Source: Candidatus Limnocylindrales bacterium (GTDB lineage: Bacteria; Desulfobacterota; Binatia; UBA1149; CAITLU01). From it: DNA of 64,000 nt. The position numbers and the translations under genes were made by a program. Location of the stretch: assembly GCA_035626395.1 (NCBI GenBank), contig DASPNR010000031.1:434001-498000 (forward strand), read 5' to 3'. A model generated the notes under the pieces. That model searched no databases and was not told the origin of the DNA. It saw nothing but the letters and a program-made list of their open reading frames with translations. Shown here one piece after another: positions 34,949 through 42,435 of this stretch (position 1 is the first letter of the stretch; each line of letters starts with the position of its first letter).

Positions 34949-36016
34949 TCAGAGCAGCACGTCGCGGCCGAGCTCGTGCGGCCGCGAGGCGCCGCACAGC
35001 GCCATGGCGATGTCGATCTCCTCGCGCAGCATCGCGAGCACCCGCGCCACCCCACGGCCGCCGGCGGCCGCCAATCCCCAGATCGCCGGACGTCCGATGG
35101 CCACGGCACGCGCCCCAAGCGCCAGCGCCTTGACCACGTCGGTGCCGCGGCGAACGCCGCCGTCCATGTAGACTTCGCAGCGCCCGTCGATGGCATCGAC
35201 GACGGAGCCGAGCACGTCCAGCGTGGCGGCGGCCGTATCGAGCTGACGGCCGCCGTGGTTGGAGACGAAGACCGCGCTGGCGCCGTGGGCGACGGCCAGC
35301 CGCGCATCGTCTGCGTGCAGAATGCCCTTGACGACCACCGGAAGCGTCGTCTGCGCGGCCAGCCACGCCACCGCGTCCCACGAAAGCGCAGGGTCGAAGA
35401 GCGATGCGACGTAGGCGGCAAGACCCGAGCCCTGCACGTGCGGCAGACGCCCGTGTCCGGCGCCGGCGAGATTGGCGAGCGAGAGGCCGTCGGGAAGCGT
35501 GAAGCTGTTGGCGATGTCGCGCTCGCGACGGCCCCACACCTGCCCATCCACCGTCAGCACGAGCGCGCCGCATCCGGCCTGCTCGGCGCGGCGCACCAGC
35601 TCGCGAGTCAGACCGCGGTCCTTGTAGACGTAGAGCTGGAACCACAGCGCCCCATTGGCGACCTGCGCGACCTCTTCGATCGAGGCGGTGGCCAGAGTGC
35701 TCAGGATCATGAGCGAGCCAGCGGCCGCCGCCGCTTTGGCCGTGGCCAGCTCGCCGTCCTCGTAGGCGAGGCGCTGGAACGCCACCGGCGCGACCATCAG
35801 CGGCATCGCAAGACGCTGCCCGAGTACCGTCGTCTCCAGGCTGCGGTCTTCGACGCTTCGCAGAACGCGGCCGCGCAGGCGCAACCGATCGAAGGAGGAG
35901 CGGTTGTCGGCGAGCGTGCGCTCATCGCACGCGCCGCCGGCGAAGTAGTCGAAGACGTCCTCGGGAAGATGGCGGCGCGCCAGCTGTTCGTATTCGTCGA
36001 GGCGCAGCGGGCTCAC
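34949..36016 (-). CDS. FMN-dependent alpha-hydroxy-acid oxidase/dehydrogenase
   Basis: 355-residue flavoprotein of the glycolate oxidase/lactate oxidase family, which oxidises 2-hydroxy acids to 2-oxo acids; oxidase members pass electrons to O2 and make H2O2. Landmarks: an N-terminal DVFDYFAGGACDERTLADN, PLMVAPVAFQRLA, WFQLYVYKDR, the catalytic SNHGGRQLD at about 246-254 and DGGVRRGTDVVKALALGA near 281-298. GTG 36016 is the start; its ribosome site is poor. It is the second gene of a minus-strand run that begins with the VOC gene 54 bases upstream. Whether it uses O2 or a membrane acceptor cannot be seen. Confidence 0.93.
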   Translation of the reverse strand: MSPLRLDEYEQLARRHLPEDVFDYFAGGACDERTLADNRSSFDRLRLRGRVLRSVEDRSLETTVLGQRLAMPLMVAPVAFQRLAYEDGELATAKAAAAAGSLMILSTLATASIEEVAQVANGALWFQLYVYKDRGLTRELVRRAEQAGCGALVLTVDGQVWGRRERDIANSFTLPDGLSLANLAGAGHGRLPHVQGSGLAAYVASLFDPALSWDAVAWLAAQTTLPVVVKGILHADDARLAVAHGASAVFVSNHGGRQLDTAAATLDVLGSVVDAIDGRCEVYMDGGVRRGTDVVKALALGARAVAIGRPAIWGLAAAGGRGVARVLAMLREEIDIAMALCGASRPHELGRDVLL

Positions 36017-36070
36017 GCGCCAAACTTGGAGGGAAGCGGCGGCGGAAGCAAAGCGCTGGGGCGCCTGGTG

Positions 36071-36487
36071 CTACTCGGCGAGCAGGCCCTTTCCCGGCAC
36101 GTGGTTCATCTCCAGGCGGATGCCGTCGGGATCCTCGAACAGCACGGAATAGTAGCCGGGCGCCCACGCGCCCTCCTCGGGCGCATGGACGATGGTCGCG
36201 CCGATTTCCTGCAGGAACGCGTGCAACTCGTCGACGTCGGCACGCTCGCGAGCGCGGAAGCAGATGTGGTGCAGCCCGACGCGCTCCTGGACAAAGCGCT
36301 CGCCGGCGTAGCGCGCGTCACCGGCGCGCACGCCGAAAGCCGTTCGTCCGCCGACGCAGTAGTACCAGCCGTCGACGTCCAGCACGGCCTTCATGCCGAG
36401 GAAGGGCAGAAGCTTGGAATAGAACGCGCGGGCGCGAGCGAAGTCGCTGGTCGTGACGAAGGTGTGGGCGATGCCGTTGATCTCCAT
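36071..36487 (-). CDS. VOC family (glyoxalase/dioxygenase-like) protein
   Basis: 138-residue vicinal-oxygen-chelate protein made of two beta-alpha-beta-beta-beta units. Likely metal ligands are His8 in GIAHTFV, a His in GLHHICFRA (about 73) and Glu in IRLEMNH (about 127), the usual pattern of glyoxalase I-like enzymes. FARARAFYSKLLPFLGM and FEDPDGIRLEM are typical. It seems to be the first gene of the minus-strand run leading to the alpha-hydroxy-acid oxidase and SDR. Substrate not determined. Confidence 0.88.
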   Translation of the reverse strand: MEINGIAHTFVTTSDFARARAFYSKLLPFLGMKAVLDVDGWYYCVGGRTAFGVRAGDARYAGERFVQERVGLHHICFRARERADVDELHAFLQEIGATIVHAPEEGAWAPGYYSVLFEDPDGIRLEMNHVPGKGLLAE

Positions 36488-36618
36488 CGTGGCGGCTGAC
36501 TACCGCAAAGGCGCAGCCTGCGCCAGAGGACGAACGCCGGCGGACGGGCGTGCGTGCCGTCGCAACGAAGCGGCACGCCGTACTTGCGGCGGTCTCTTGC
36601 CGCTTCATACTGCGGCTC

Positions 36619-37848
36619 ATGCACCACCTCGGACCTGGCCGAACTCTTCATACGCTGCCGTTCCTCGTCGCCTGTACGTCACTGCTGCTCCCGCTCCCGG
36701 CCGCCGGCGCTGCAGAGCCGCGCAAAGCCACGTACGCGGTCGATAGCCGCCTTGCCGTGACGATCCCCGAGGGCGCACTTCGCGTGCGCATATGGCTGCC
36801 GATGCCGCAGAAGGATGCGGCATCGGAAATCGACGACCTCGTCACGAAGCTGGATCCCGGAGGAACCGCATCGGCGCCCGCTGCTGCGCAGGTGCAGGGA
36901 GCGTCGTCGAGCGGCGAGGGGGCCGCCACCGACGCGGCGAGCGCCGAAGGCGGGCCGGGCAAGGCCGCTCCCGCAGCCGCCGGACCGGCGATGATCGTCG
37001 GCCGCGATTCGCACGGCAACGAGATCGGCTACTTCGAGCTGTCGCGCCCGCGGCCCGGCGAGGTCGTCGTGCATCAGCAGTTCGAGCTGACGCGCAGCGA
37101 GATTCTCGGCGACCTGGATGCTGCCAAGACGCGACCGCTCAACGCGGCCGAGAAGAAGGAGCATCGCGACGCGCTCGAGCCGAGCACGTACATTCCGGCC
37201 ACGCCCGAGATCAAGAAGCTGGCCGGTGAGATCGTCGGCGACGAGAAGAACCCTCTGAAGATCGCGCGCAAGATCTACGACTGGGAGCTGTCCAACGTGG
37301 ACTATTGGGCCAAGGAGCCCGACCGCTACGAACCCTCGCCGATGGGCAGCGCGGTCTATTGCCTCTCCACCCGCAGCGGCAACTGCGCCGATTTCCATTC
37401 TCTCTACATCGCGCTCGCGCGCGCGGCCGGCATCCCGGCCCGCATGGTGTACGGCTCGCTGCTGAAGAAGCAGCTTGCCGGATCGCGCGAGGACGCCGGC
37501 ACGCACTGCTGGGTCGAAATCTTCCTGCCCGAGCTCGGCTGGCTCAGCGTCGACGTCTCGCTGGCCGACCTCTACCACGGCAACGTCGAGAAGACGGAAA
37601 AGAACGCCAGGCTCCTGGCGGCGGCCACACCCACGGGCGAGTTCGGCGAGGATGCGAAGATGGTCGACTACTACTTCGGCAACCTCGACGAGCGACGCGT
37701 CGTCTGGTCGCGTGGGCGCGACATCATGCTCGATCCGCCGCAGGGCAGCATCGCCCTGAACTCGCTGCCCAAGGCGTACGTGGAGGTCGACGGCAAGGAG
37801 CACGGGGCCTGGAAGCGTACGACGACGTTCAAGGAGGTCGCACGGTAG
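36619..37848 (+). CDS. Secreted transglutaminase-like (papain-fold) protein
   Basis: 409-residue exported protein. A signal peptide ends near LPAAGAAEP. A beta-rich N-terminal part is broken by an Ala/Gly/Ser linker (about 95-130). The transglutaminase-like core is at about 225-330. The catalytic Cys is in RSGNCADFHSLYIALARAAG, the His in AGTHCWVEIFLPELGW, and the third residue is probably the Asp of SVDVSLAD. Most bacterial members are thought to be peptidases or amidases, not cross-linkers. ATG 36619 is chosen because it starts the signal; the frame is open 69 bases further. It is divergent from the VOC gene. Confidence 0.85.
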   Translation: MHHLGPGRTLHTLPFLVACTSLLLPLPAAGAAEPRKATYAVDSRLAVTIPEGALRVRIWLPMPQKDAASEIDDLVTKLDPGGTASAPAAAQVQGASSSGEGAATDAASAEGGPGKAAPAAAGPAMIVGRDSHGNEIGYFELSRPRPGEVVVHQQFELTRSEILGDLDAAKTRPLNAAEKKEHRDALEPSTYIPATPEIKKLAGEIVGDEKNPLKIARKIYDWELSNVDYWAKEPDRYEPSPMGSAVYCLSTRSGNCADFHSLYIALARAAGIPARMVYGSLLKKQLAGSREDAGTHCWVEIFLPELGWLSVDVSLADLYHGNVEKTEKNARLLAAATPTGEFGEDAKMVDYYFGNLDERRVVWSRGRDIMLDPPQGSIALNSLPKAYVEVDGKEHGAWKRTTTFKEVAR

Positions 37849-38358
37849 CTGCGACCGCCGCGCGTCCGGCATCGGCGGCCGAAGCCGCTAGCGCCGCCGA
37901 CGGCGCAGGACGACCGGCAGCGTGGACGGCGTGTCCGTGAAGGTGGGCCAGACTGCCGCCGCCGCCGGCGCGGCCGCCTCGCCCACCTTGACGACCACCG
38001 CTATCGTTCCTAAAGGCGCCCCGTACGGGCGGGAGGATGCGTCGGCAGAGCGGCAGACAACGCATTTCGTGCGCGGAAGACGCAAGAAATGCGTGGTTTT
38101 CCCCGCGACCACGGCGCTAGACTCCGCGACTTCGAAAGCCGGTCTTCCTCGCCGCTTCACCTTCGACCGCTGGCGGCGAGCACGACGGGCGACGCTGCCT
38201 GAGCACTCGGCTCGGCTGTTCGCATTCCGCGAAACGAGCGAGGTCTCTCCCCCGTAGACCTCGGCGTGGCGGGACCTCCCCCGCCGCAGGCAGCGTCGCC
38301 TCTCCCCGTCTTGCATCGAGCGCGGCGAGAGCCGCTTGGATTGCCGCCGCAGCGGTGG
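37849..38358. other. 510-base hairpin-rich gap between convergent genes
   Basis: No credible gene. Two open frames (plus 37922-38257, minus 37888-38316) have rare TTA/ATA codons, weaker third-position GC than neighbours, no ribosome site and no recognisable protein. Instead there are three inverted repeats: TCGGCGGC/GCCGCCGA (37872-37900), GTGAAGGTGGGC/GCCCACCTTGAC (37937-37992, 11 of 12 paired, GC-rich loop), and a long stem at 38060-38094. The middle repeat makes both strands encode a similar VKVG...A-rich...PT run. Confidence 0.6.
38060..38100 (+). terminator. Candidate terminator between convergent genes
   Basis: ACGCATTTCGTGCG (38060-38073) pairs with CGCAAGAAATGCGT (38081-38094) with one mismatch in 14 and a seven-base loop CGGAAGA. 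GG and four T follow on the plus strand. It is 212 bases after the transglutaminase gene and faces the SPT-like gene from the other side, so it may stop read-through from both. The T-run is short. Confidence 0.5.
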
Positions 38359-39564
38359 CTATGCCGAGCGCTTTTCGCGGTCGGCCAGCACGCCTGCGCG
38401 GCGGCCGACGACCTCGAGCGCGGCCAGCGCCTCGTCGAGATGGTCGCGCGTGTGCGTGGCCATGTACGAGGTCCGGATCATGGCGCGCCCCGGCGGCACT
38501 GCCGGCGAGACGACCGGATTGGCGAACACGCCTTCCTCGTGCAGCTCGGCCACCATGCGAAAGGCCGTGAAGTCGTCGCCGACCACCATCGGAATGACGG
38601 GGGAGGCGGCGTCGCCGGTATCGAATCCGAGCTCGTCGAGGGCCTGCTTCATGTAGTGCGTGTTGTCCCAGAGCTGCTGGCGGCGCTCCGGCTCGCGCTC
38701 GACGATCGCGAGCGCGGCAAGAACGGCGGCGGCGCTGGCCGGCGGCATCGCCGCCGAGAAGATGTGCGTGCGCGCGTTGTGCCGGATGTAGTCGATCACC
38801 TCGCGATCGCCGGCGACGAAGCCGCCTACGCCGGCCAGCGACTTCGAGAAAGTTCCCATGACCAGGTCGACGTGGTCTTCGACGCCGAAATGCTCGGCAG
38901 TGCCGCGCCCGTGCTCGCCCAGCACGCCGATGCCGTGCGCGTCGTCGACCATCAAGCGGGCGCCGTAGCGACGCTTGAGCTCGACGACCTCCGGCAGTCG
39001 CACCAGATCGCCTTCCATCGAGAAGACGCCGTCGACGACGATCATCTTGCCGAACGTGTCCGGGACGCGCGAAAGCTTGTCGGCCAGATCGCCCATGTCG
39101 TTGTGGCGGTACTTGACGATCTTGGCCAGGCCGAGCCGCGCGCCGTCGATGATGCAGGCGTGGTCGAGATTGTCGAGGAAGACGATGTCGTGGCGTCCGA
39201 GAAGGGAGGAGAGGGTGCCGACGTTGACCTGAAAGCCCGTGGAGAAGATGAGCGCCGAGTCACGCTTCATGAACGTCGCCAGGCGCTCCTCGAGCTCGGC
39301 GTGCAGCTCGAGAGTACCGTTGAGCAACGGCGAGCCTGCGCAGCCGGTGCCGTACTGCTCCACCGCCCTTGCGGCAGCGGCGCGTACTTCGGGATGGTTG
39401 GCCAGACCGAGATAGTTGTTCGAGCCCAGCATGATCAGGCGATGGCCGTCGATGGTCACCACCGGATCCTGCGCCGAGCCGATGCGGCGGAAGTAGCGGT
39501 AGACCCCGGCATCGCGCAGAGAGTCCGCCCGCGTGTAGTCACGACACTTCTGAAAGATATCCAC
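38359..39564 (-). CDS. Alpha-oxoamine synthase, serine palmitoyltransferase-like (PLP)
   Basis: 401-residue PLP enzyme that joins an amino acid to an acyl-CoA or acyl-ACP with loss of CO2. The PLP lysine is Lys241 in GTFSKSLAGVGGF; His135 (DHACIIDG), Asp207 and His210 (VDDAHGIGVLG) complete the cofactor site. The opening VDIFQKCRDY and segments GSNNYLGLANHP, YGTGCAGSPLLNGTLELH and VDGVFSMEGDLVRLPE look closer to bacterial serine palmitoyltransferases than to BioF or Kbl. That is a by-eye judgement, and no biotin or threonine genes are near. GTG 39564 is chosen for family length. A sphingoid-base or related lipid product is inferred. Confidence 0.85.
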   Translation of the reverse strand: MDIFQKCRDYTRADSLRDAGVYRYFRRIGSAQDPVVTIDGHRLIMLGSNNYLGLANHPEVRAAAARAVEQYGTGCAGSPLLNGTLELHAELEERLATFMKRDSALIFSTGFQVNVGTLSSLLGRHDIVFLDNLDHACIIDGARLGLAKIVKYRHNDMGDLADKLSRVPDTFGKMIVVDGVFSMEGDLVRLPEVVELKRRYGARLMVDDAHGIGVLGEHGRGTAEHFGVEDHVDLVMGTFSKSLAGVGGFVAGDREVIDYIRHNARTHIFSAAMPPASAAAVLAALAIVEREPERRQQLWDNTHYMKQALDELGFDTGDAASPVIPMVVGDDFTAFRMVAELHEEGVFANPVVSPAVPPGRAMIRTSYMATHTRDHLDEALAALEVVGRRAGVLADREKRSA

Positions 39565-39891
39565 GATAGATTCCCCGCCTTCCGAGCCTGTCGCCGGACC
39601 GCGTTCTTGCGGCGGCGAGAGGAGGGATGCCCGGTTCCCAGCCGCAGCCCAACCACCCGAGAGGCCGATGGTTCCGAAAACGGGAGCGATGTGCAACGTC
39701 GCACTGCGTCGTAATCGGCCGCGACGGGCGGGGAGGCCGTCAAGTCACCGGAATTCTTGGATTGAGCGGCATCGGGTGCTGCAGGTTGTGCACCGCGCGC
39801 GCACGTAGGCGGGCATCACCGAGCCGGTGCGTCGGCCGTGCCCGGCGCGCGAATGCCGCGGCGGGCCGGCGCGCCGGCCGCGTCGCCGGCA
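39565..39891. other. 327-base gap, probable leader of the SPT-like gene
   Basis: No gene is supported. The gap lies between the LLM monooxygenase stop and the SPT-like start, both on the minus strand. A perfect 16-base palindrome GGCCGGCGCGCCGGCC (39864-39879), 13 bases after the LLM stop, is a possible U-less terminator stem. The minus strand has a TTGACG at about 39740 without a good -10. Nothing else stands out. Confidence 0.5.
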
Positions 39892-41079
39892 TCACGCCGC
39901 GGGCTTGGCGGCGGCCGCCTTCTTGGCCTCCGTTTCCTCCTGATGCTTCTGGATCATCTCCATCGCCGCGGTCATCGCCGCGCCCATCAGCTCGCCGGCG
40001 TTGTTCTTGGCGTAGGCCAGGGAGTCGACGCGCACCGCGTTGGCCTTCTCGAAGTGCGGCAGCACCTGGCGCTGGAACAGCTCGTACGACTTCTTGGTCT
40101 TCTCGAAGCTCGCCCAGTTGTGCGCCAGGAACAGGAAGCAGCCAAAGCCGCCGGTCTGCGCCTGCAGCCTCTCGAGCTGCGCGATCGCATCCGCCGGCGT
40201 TCCCACCACGGCAAAGCCGGACTCGGTCATCGCAGCCAGAGGATCGGCGGCGTAGAATTCGGGAGCGTTGGCGGTCGGATTGATGCCGACGAAGTAGCCG
40301 TGCCACTTCTCGAAGCCGTACTTCACGTCCTCGAAAGCCTGCTCGCGCGTCTCGGCCAGATGCATCGGGCCCACCACGCGCAGCATGCTGCGATCCATCG
40401 TGCGGCCGTTCTCGGCAGCGATGTCGCAGGCGACCTGCCAATTGGTGCCGAGCACGTCGTAGCCGGAGTTGGTGGTCGCGGCCACGCACAGCATTCCCAG
40501 GCCGTACTTGCCGGCCAGGCGGCCGCCCGACGGCGTGGCCGTGCTCGCCACCGCGACCTCGGGCCGCGGCTTGGTGTACGGCAGCAGCTGACAGCGGGCA
40601 TTGACCAACTCGTACCAGTCCGTCTTCTCCGTGACGGTTTCGCCCGCCATCAGCCGAAGGATCACGTCGAGCGACTGCGCCATGCGCTCGCGCTGCTGAG
40701 ACGGATGAATTCCGAGCATGAATGCATCGGAGGGCAGCAGCCCCGGCCCCACGCCGAACATCACGCGACCGCGCGTCATGTGATCGAGCTGGATGATGCG
40801 GTCGGCCACCATGAGCGGGTTGTGATAGGGCAGCGAGACCACGCCGGTCCCGAGCTTGATGCGGCTGGTGCGCTCGGCAGCGGCGGCGATGAACAGCTCG
40901 GGCGAAGAGATGATCTCGAAGCCGGCCGAGTGGTGCTCTCCGATCCAGGCCTCGTCGAAGCCGATGCGGTCGAGCCATTCCACCAGCTCGATATCGCGCC
41001 GGATGGCCATCGTCGGGTCTTCGTCGACCGGATGGAAAGGCGCGAGGAAGATTCCGCAACGAAGCCGGCCGCTGGTCAT
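39892..41079 (-). CDS. LLM class flavin-dependent monooxygenase
   Basis: 395-residue TIM-barrel oxidoreductase of the bacterial luciferase family, using reduced FMN or F420. The IGEHHSAGFEIISSPELF segment is at about 50-67; GTGVVSLPYHNPLMVADRI, RGRVMFGVGPGLLPSDAF and SQQRERMAQSLDVILRLM are close to limonene monooxygenase-type members. The C-terminus is a Lys/Ala tail (KKAAAAKPAA). ATG 41079 follows AAGGAGGA. It is divergent from a Zn-dependent alcohol dehydrogenase gene (182 bases between starts). Hydroxylation or epoxidation of a terpene or alkane is plausible but unproven. Confidence 0.9.
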   Translation of the reverse strand: MTSGRLRCGIFLAPFHPVDEDPTMAIRRDIELVEWLDRIGFDEAWIGEHHSAGFEIISSPELFIAAAAERTSRIKLGTGVVSLPYHNPLMVADRIIQLDHMTRGRVMFGVGPGLLPSDAFMLGIHPSQQRERMAQSLDVILRLMAGETVTEKTDWYELVNARCQLLPYTKPRPEVAVASTATPSGGRLAGKYGLGMLCVAATTNSGYDVLGTNWQVACDIAAENGRTMDRSMLRVVGPMHLAETREQAFEDVKYGFEKWHGYFVGINPTANAPEFYAADPLAAMTESGFAVVGTPADAIAQLERLQAQTGGFGCFLFLAHNWASFEKTKKSYELFQRQVLPHFEKANAVRVDSLAYAKNNAGELMGAAMTAAMEMIQKHQEETEAKKAAAAKPAA

Positions 41080-41261
41080 GGGGTCCTCCTTCCCGTTGCA
41101 CGCAAAGCGGCGAGGGGTGTGCGCAATGTAGCGAGCCGAGGACGGCAAGCAAGCCTGGTGGCACGCGTGCCCGGTGATGCTCGCAACATGGAACGTGGCT
41201 GCCATCGCCTGCCTCCGCCTTCGCGTTCGTCAACAGTGGCCGCCGGGCGTAGTGTCCGCCC

Positions 41262-42338
41262 ATGCGTGCGGTCGTCCTGCGCAGCGGCAAGCTGATCGTC
41301 GACGACGTCATGGAGCCCGAGCCCGGGCCGGGCATGGCGCTGGTGCGGACGCTGGCGTGCGGCATCTGCGGCTCCGACCTGCACGCAGCCAGGCACCTCG
41401 AGCGCATGGCGAGCACGCAGAAGCGCGCCGGTTCGCCCTTCGCGCTCGATCCCTCTCGCGACATCGTCATGGGACATGAGTTCTGCGCCGAGATCCTCGA
41501 CTACGGCGCCGGCTCTTCGCAGCCGCTGCCGGTCGGGACGACGGTATGCGCGATGCCGATCGCCATCGGCGCCAGCGGCCTGCAGACCATCGGCTACTCC
41601 AATGATCTCCCCGGCGGCTACGCCGAGCGCATGCTGCTGACCGAGATGCTGCTGCTGCCCGTACCCAACGGCCTGCCCGCGCATCGGGCTGCGCTGACCG
41701 AGCCGATGGCCGTGGGAGTGCACGCCGTGGCCAAGGCCAACCTGCAGCCCGACGATGTCGCGCTCGTGCTCGGCTGCGGTCCCATCGGCCTGGCCGTCAT
41801 CGCTGCGCTCGAGCTGGCCGGCGCATCGCCGGTGGTGGCGGCGGATTTCTCTCCGGCGCGACGCGCCCTGGCGCAGAAGATGGGCGCCGACGTCGTCGTC
41901 GATCCTGCGGTCGAATCGCCGTACCAGCGCTGGGAGGATCTGGCCAATCCCGAGAAGGTCGACCCTCACTCACCGCTGACGTTGATGGGCCTGGGGCCGC
42001 AGCTGCGTCCCGGCGTGGTCTTCGAGTGCGTGGGCGTGCCTGGCGTGCTCGCCCAGATCCTGGCGGGAGCGATGCGCCAGACGCGCGTGGTCGTGGTGGG
42101 CGTGTGCATGGAGAGCGACACGATCGAGCCCATCTTCGGCATCCAGAAGGAGCTCTCGCTCCAGTTCGTGCTCGGCTACACGCCCGAGGAGTTCGCTTCC
42201 ACGCTCGGCCACATCGCCGACGGCCGCATCGACGTGACCCCACTGGTGACCGGGCGCGTCGGCCTGGAAGAGGTGCCGCGCGCATTCGAGGAGCTGGCGC
42301 ACCCCGACCGTCACGCCAAGATCATCGTCGAGCCGTAG
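41262..42338 (+). CDS. Zinc-dependent alcohol dehydrogenase family protein
   Basis: 358-residue medium-chain dehydrogenase. The catalytic zinc site is in CGICGSDLHAA (about 33-43) and MGHEFCAEI (about 69-77); the Rossmann motif LVLGCGPIGLAVIAALELAG is at about 168-187. The four-Cys structural-zinc loop of classic alcohol dehydrogenases is missing, its place being taken by the CAMPIAIGASGLQTIGYSND stretch. The CYP152 gene follows on the same strand after 97 bases, and the LLM monooxygenase is divergent. It may oxidise alcohols formed by those oxygenases; this is inferred from position. Confidence 0.9.
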   Translation: MRAVVLRSGKLIVDDVMEPEPGPGMALVRTLACGICGSDLHAARHLERMASTQKRAGSPFALDPSRDIVMGHEFCAEILDYGAGSSQPLPVGTTVCAMPIAIGASGLQTIGYSNDLPGGYAERMLLTEMLLLPVPNGLPAHRAALTEPMAVGVHAVAKANLQPDDVALVLGCGPIGLAVIAALELAGASPVVAADFSPARRALAQKMGADVVVDPAVESPYQRWEDLANPEKVDPHSPLTLMGLGPQLRPGVVFECVGVPGVLAQILAGAMRQTRVVVVGVCMESDTIEPIFGIQKELSLQFVLGYTPEEFASTLGHIADGRIDVTPLVTGRVGLEEVPRAFEELAHPDRHAKIIVEP

Positions 42339-42410
42339 CGCCGCATTTTTTTCCTCCGCTGAGGCACGTTCGCGTCGCTTTGCCGGCGCGCCGCCCTATC
42401 CTTCTCCACG

Positions 42411-42427
42411 GTCGCCGCCGCGGCGAC
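42411..42427 (+). promoter_or_regulatory. Palindrome just before the CYP152 start codon
   Basis: GTCGCCGC-C-GCGGCGAC is a perfect 8-base inverted repeat ending eight bases before ATG 42436, where a ribosome site would be expected. No Shine-Dalgarno is visible. It may be an operator or an mRNA stem that limits translation of the P450. Confidence 0.35.
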
Positions 42428-42435
42428 CTGCAACG

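Noticed and set aside
37922..38257. Possible 111-residue gene on the plus strand in the large gap
   Set aside because: Same reasons; its VKVG-Ala-PT start is mirrored on the other strand because of an inverted repeat, not because it is coding.
37888..38316. Possible 142-residue gene on the minus strand in the large gap
   Set aside because: Rare TTA and ATA codons, weak third-position GC, no ribosome site and no family resemblance; the region is better explained by hairpins.
39864..39879. GGCCGGCGCGCCGGCC palindrome as a specific regulator site
   Set aside because: In DNA this GC-rich such palindromes are expected by chance; kept only as a possible terminator stem in the gap entry.
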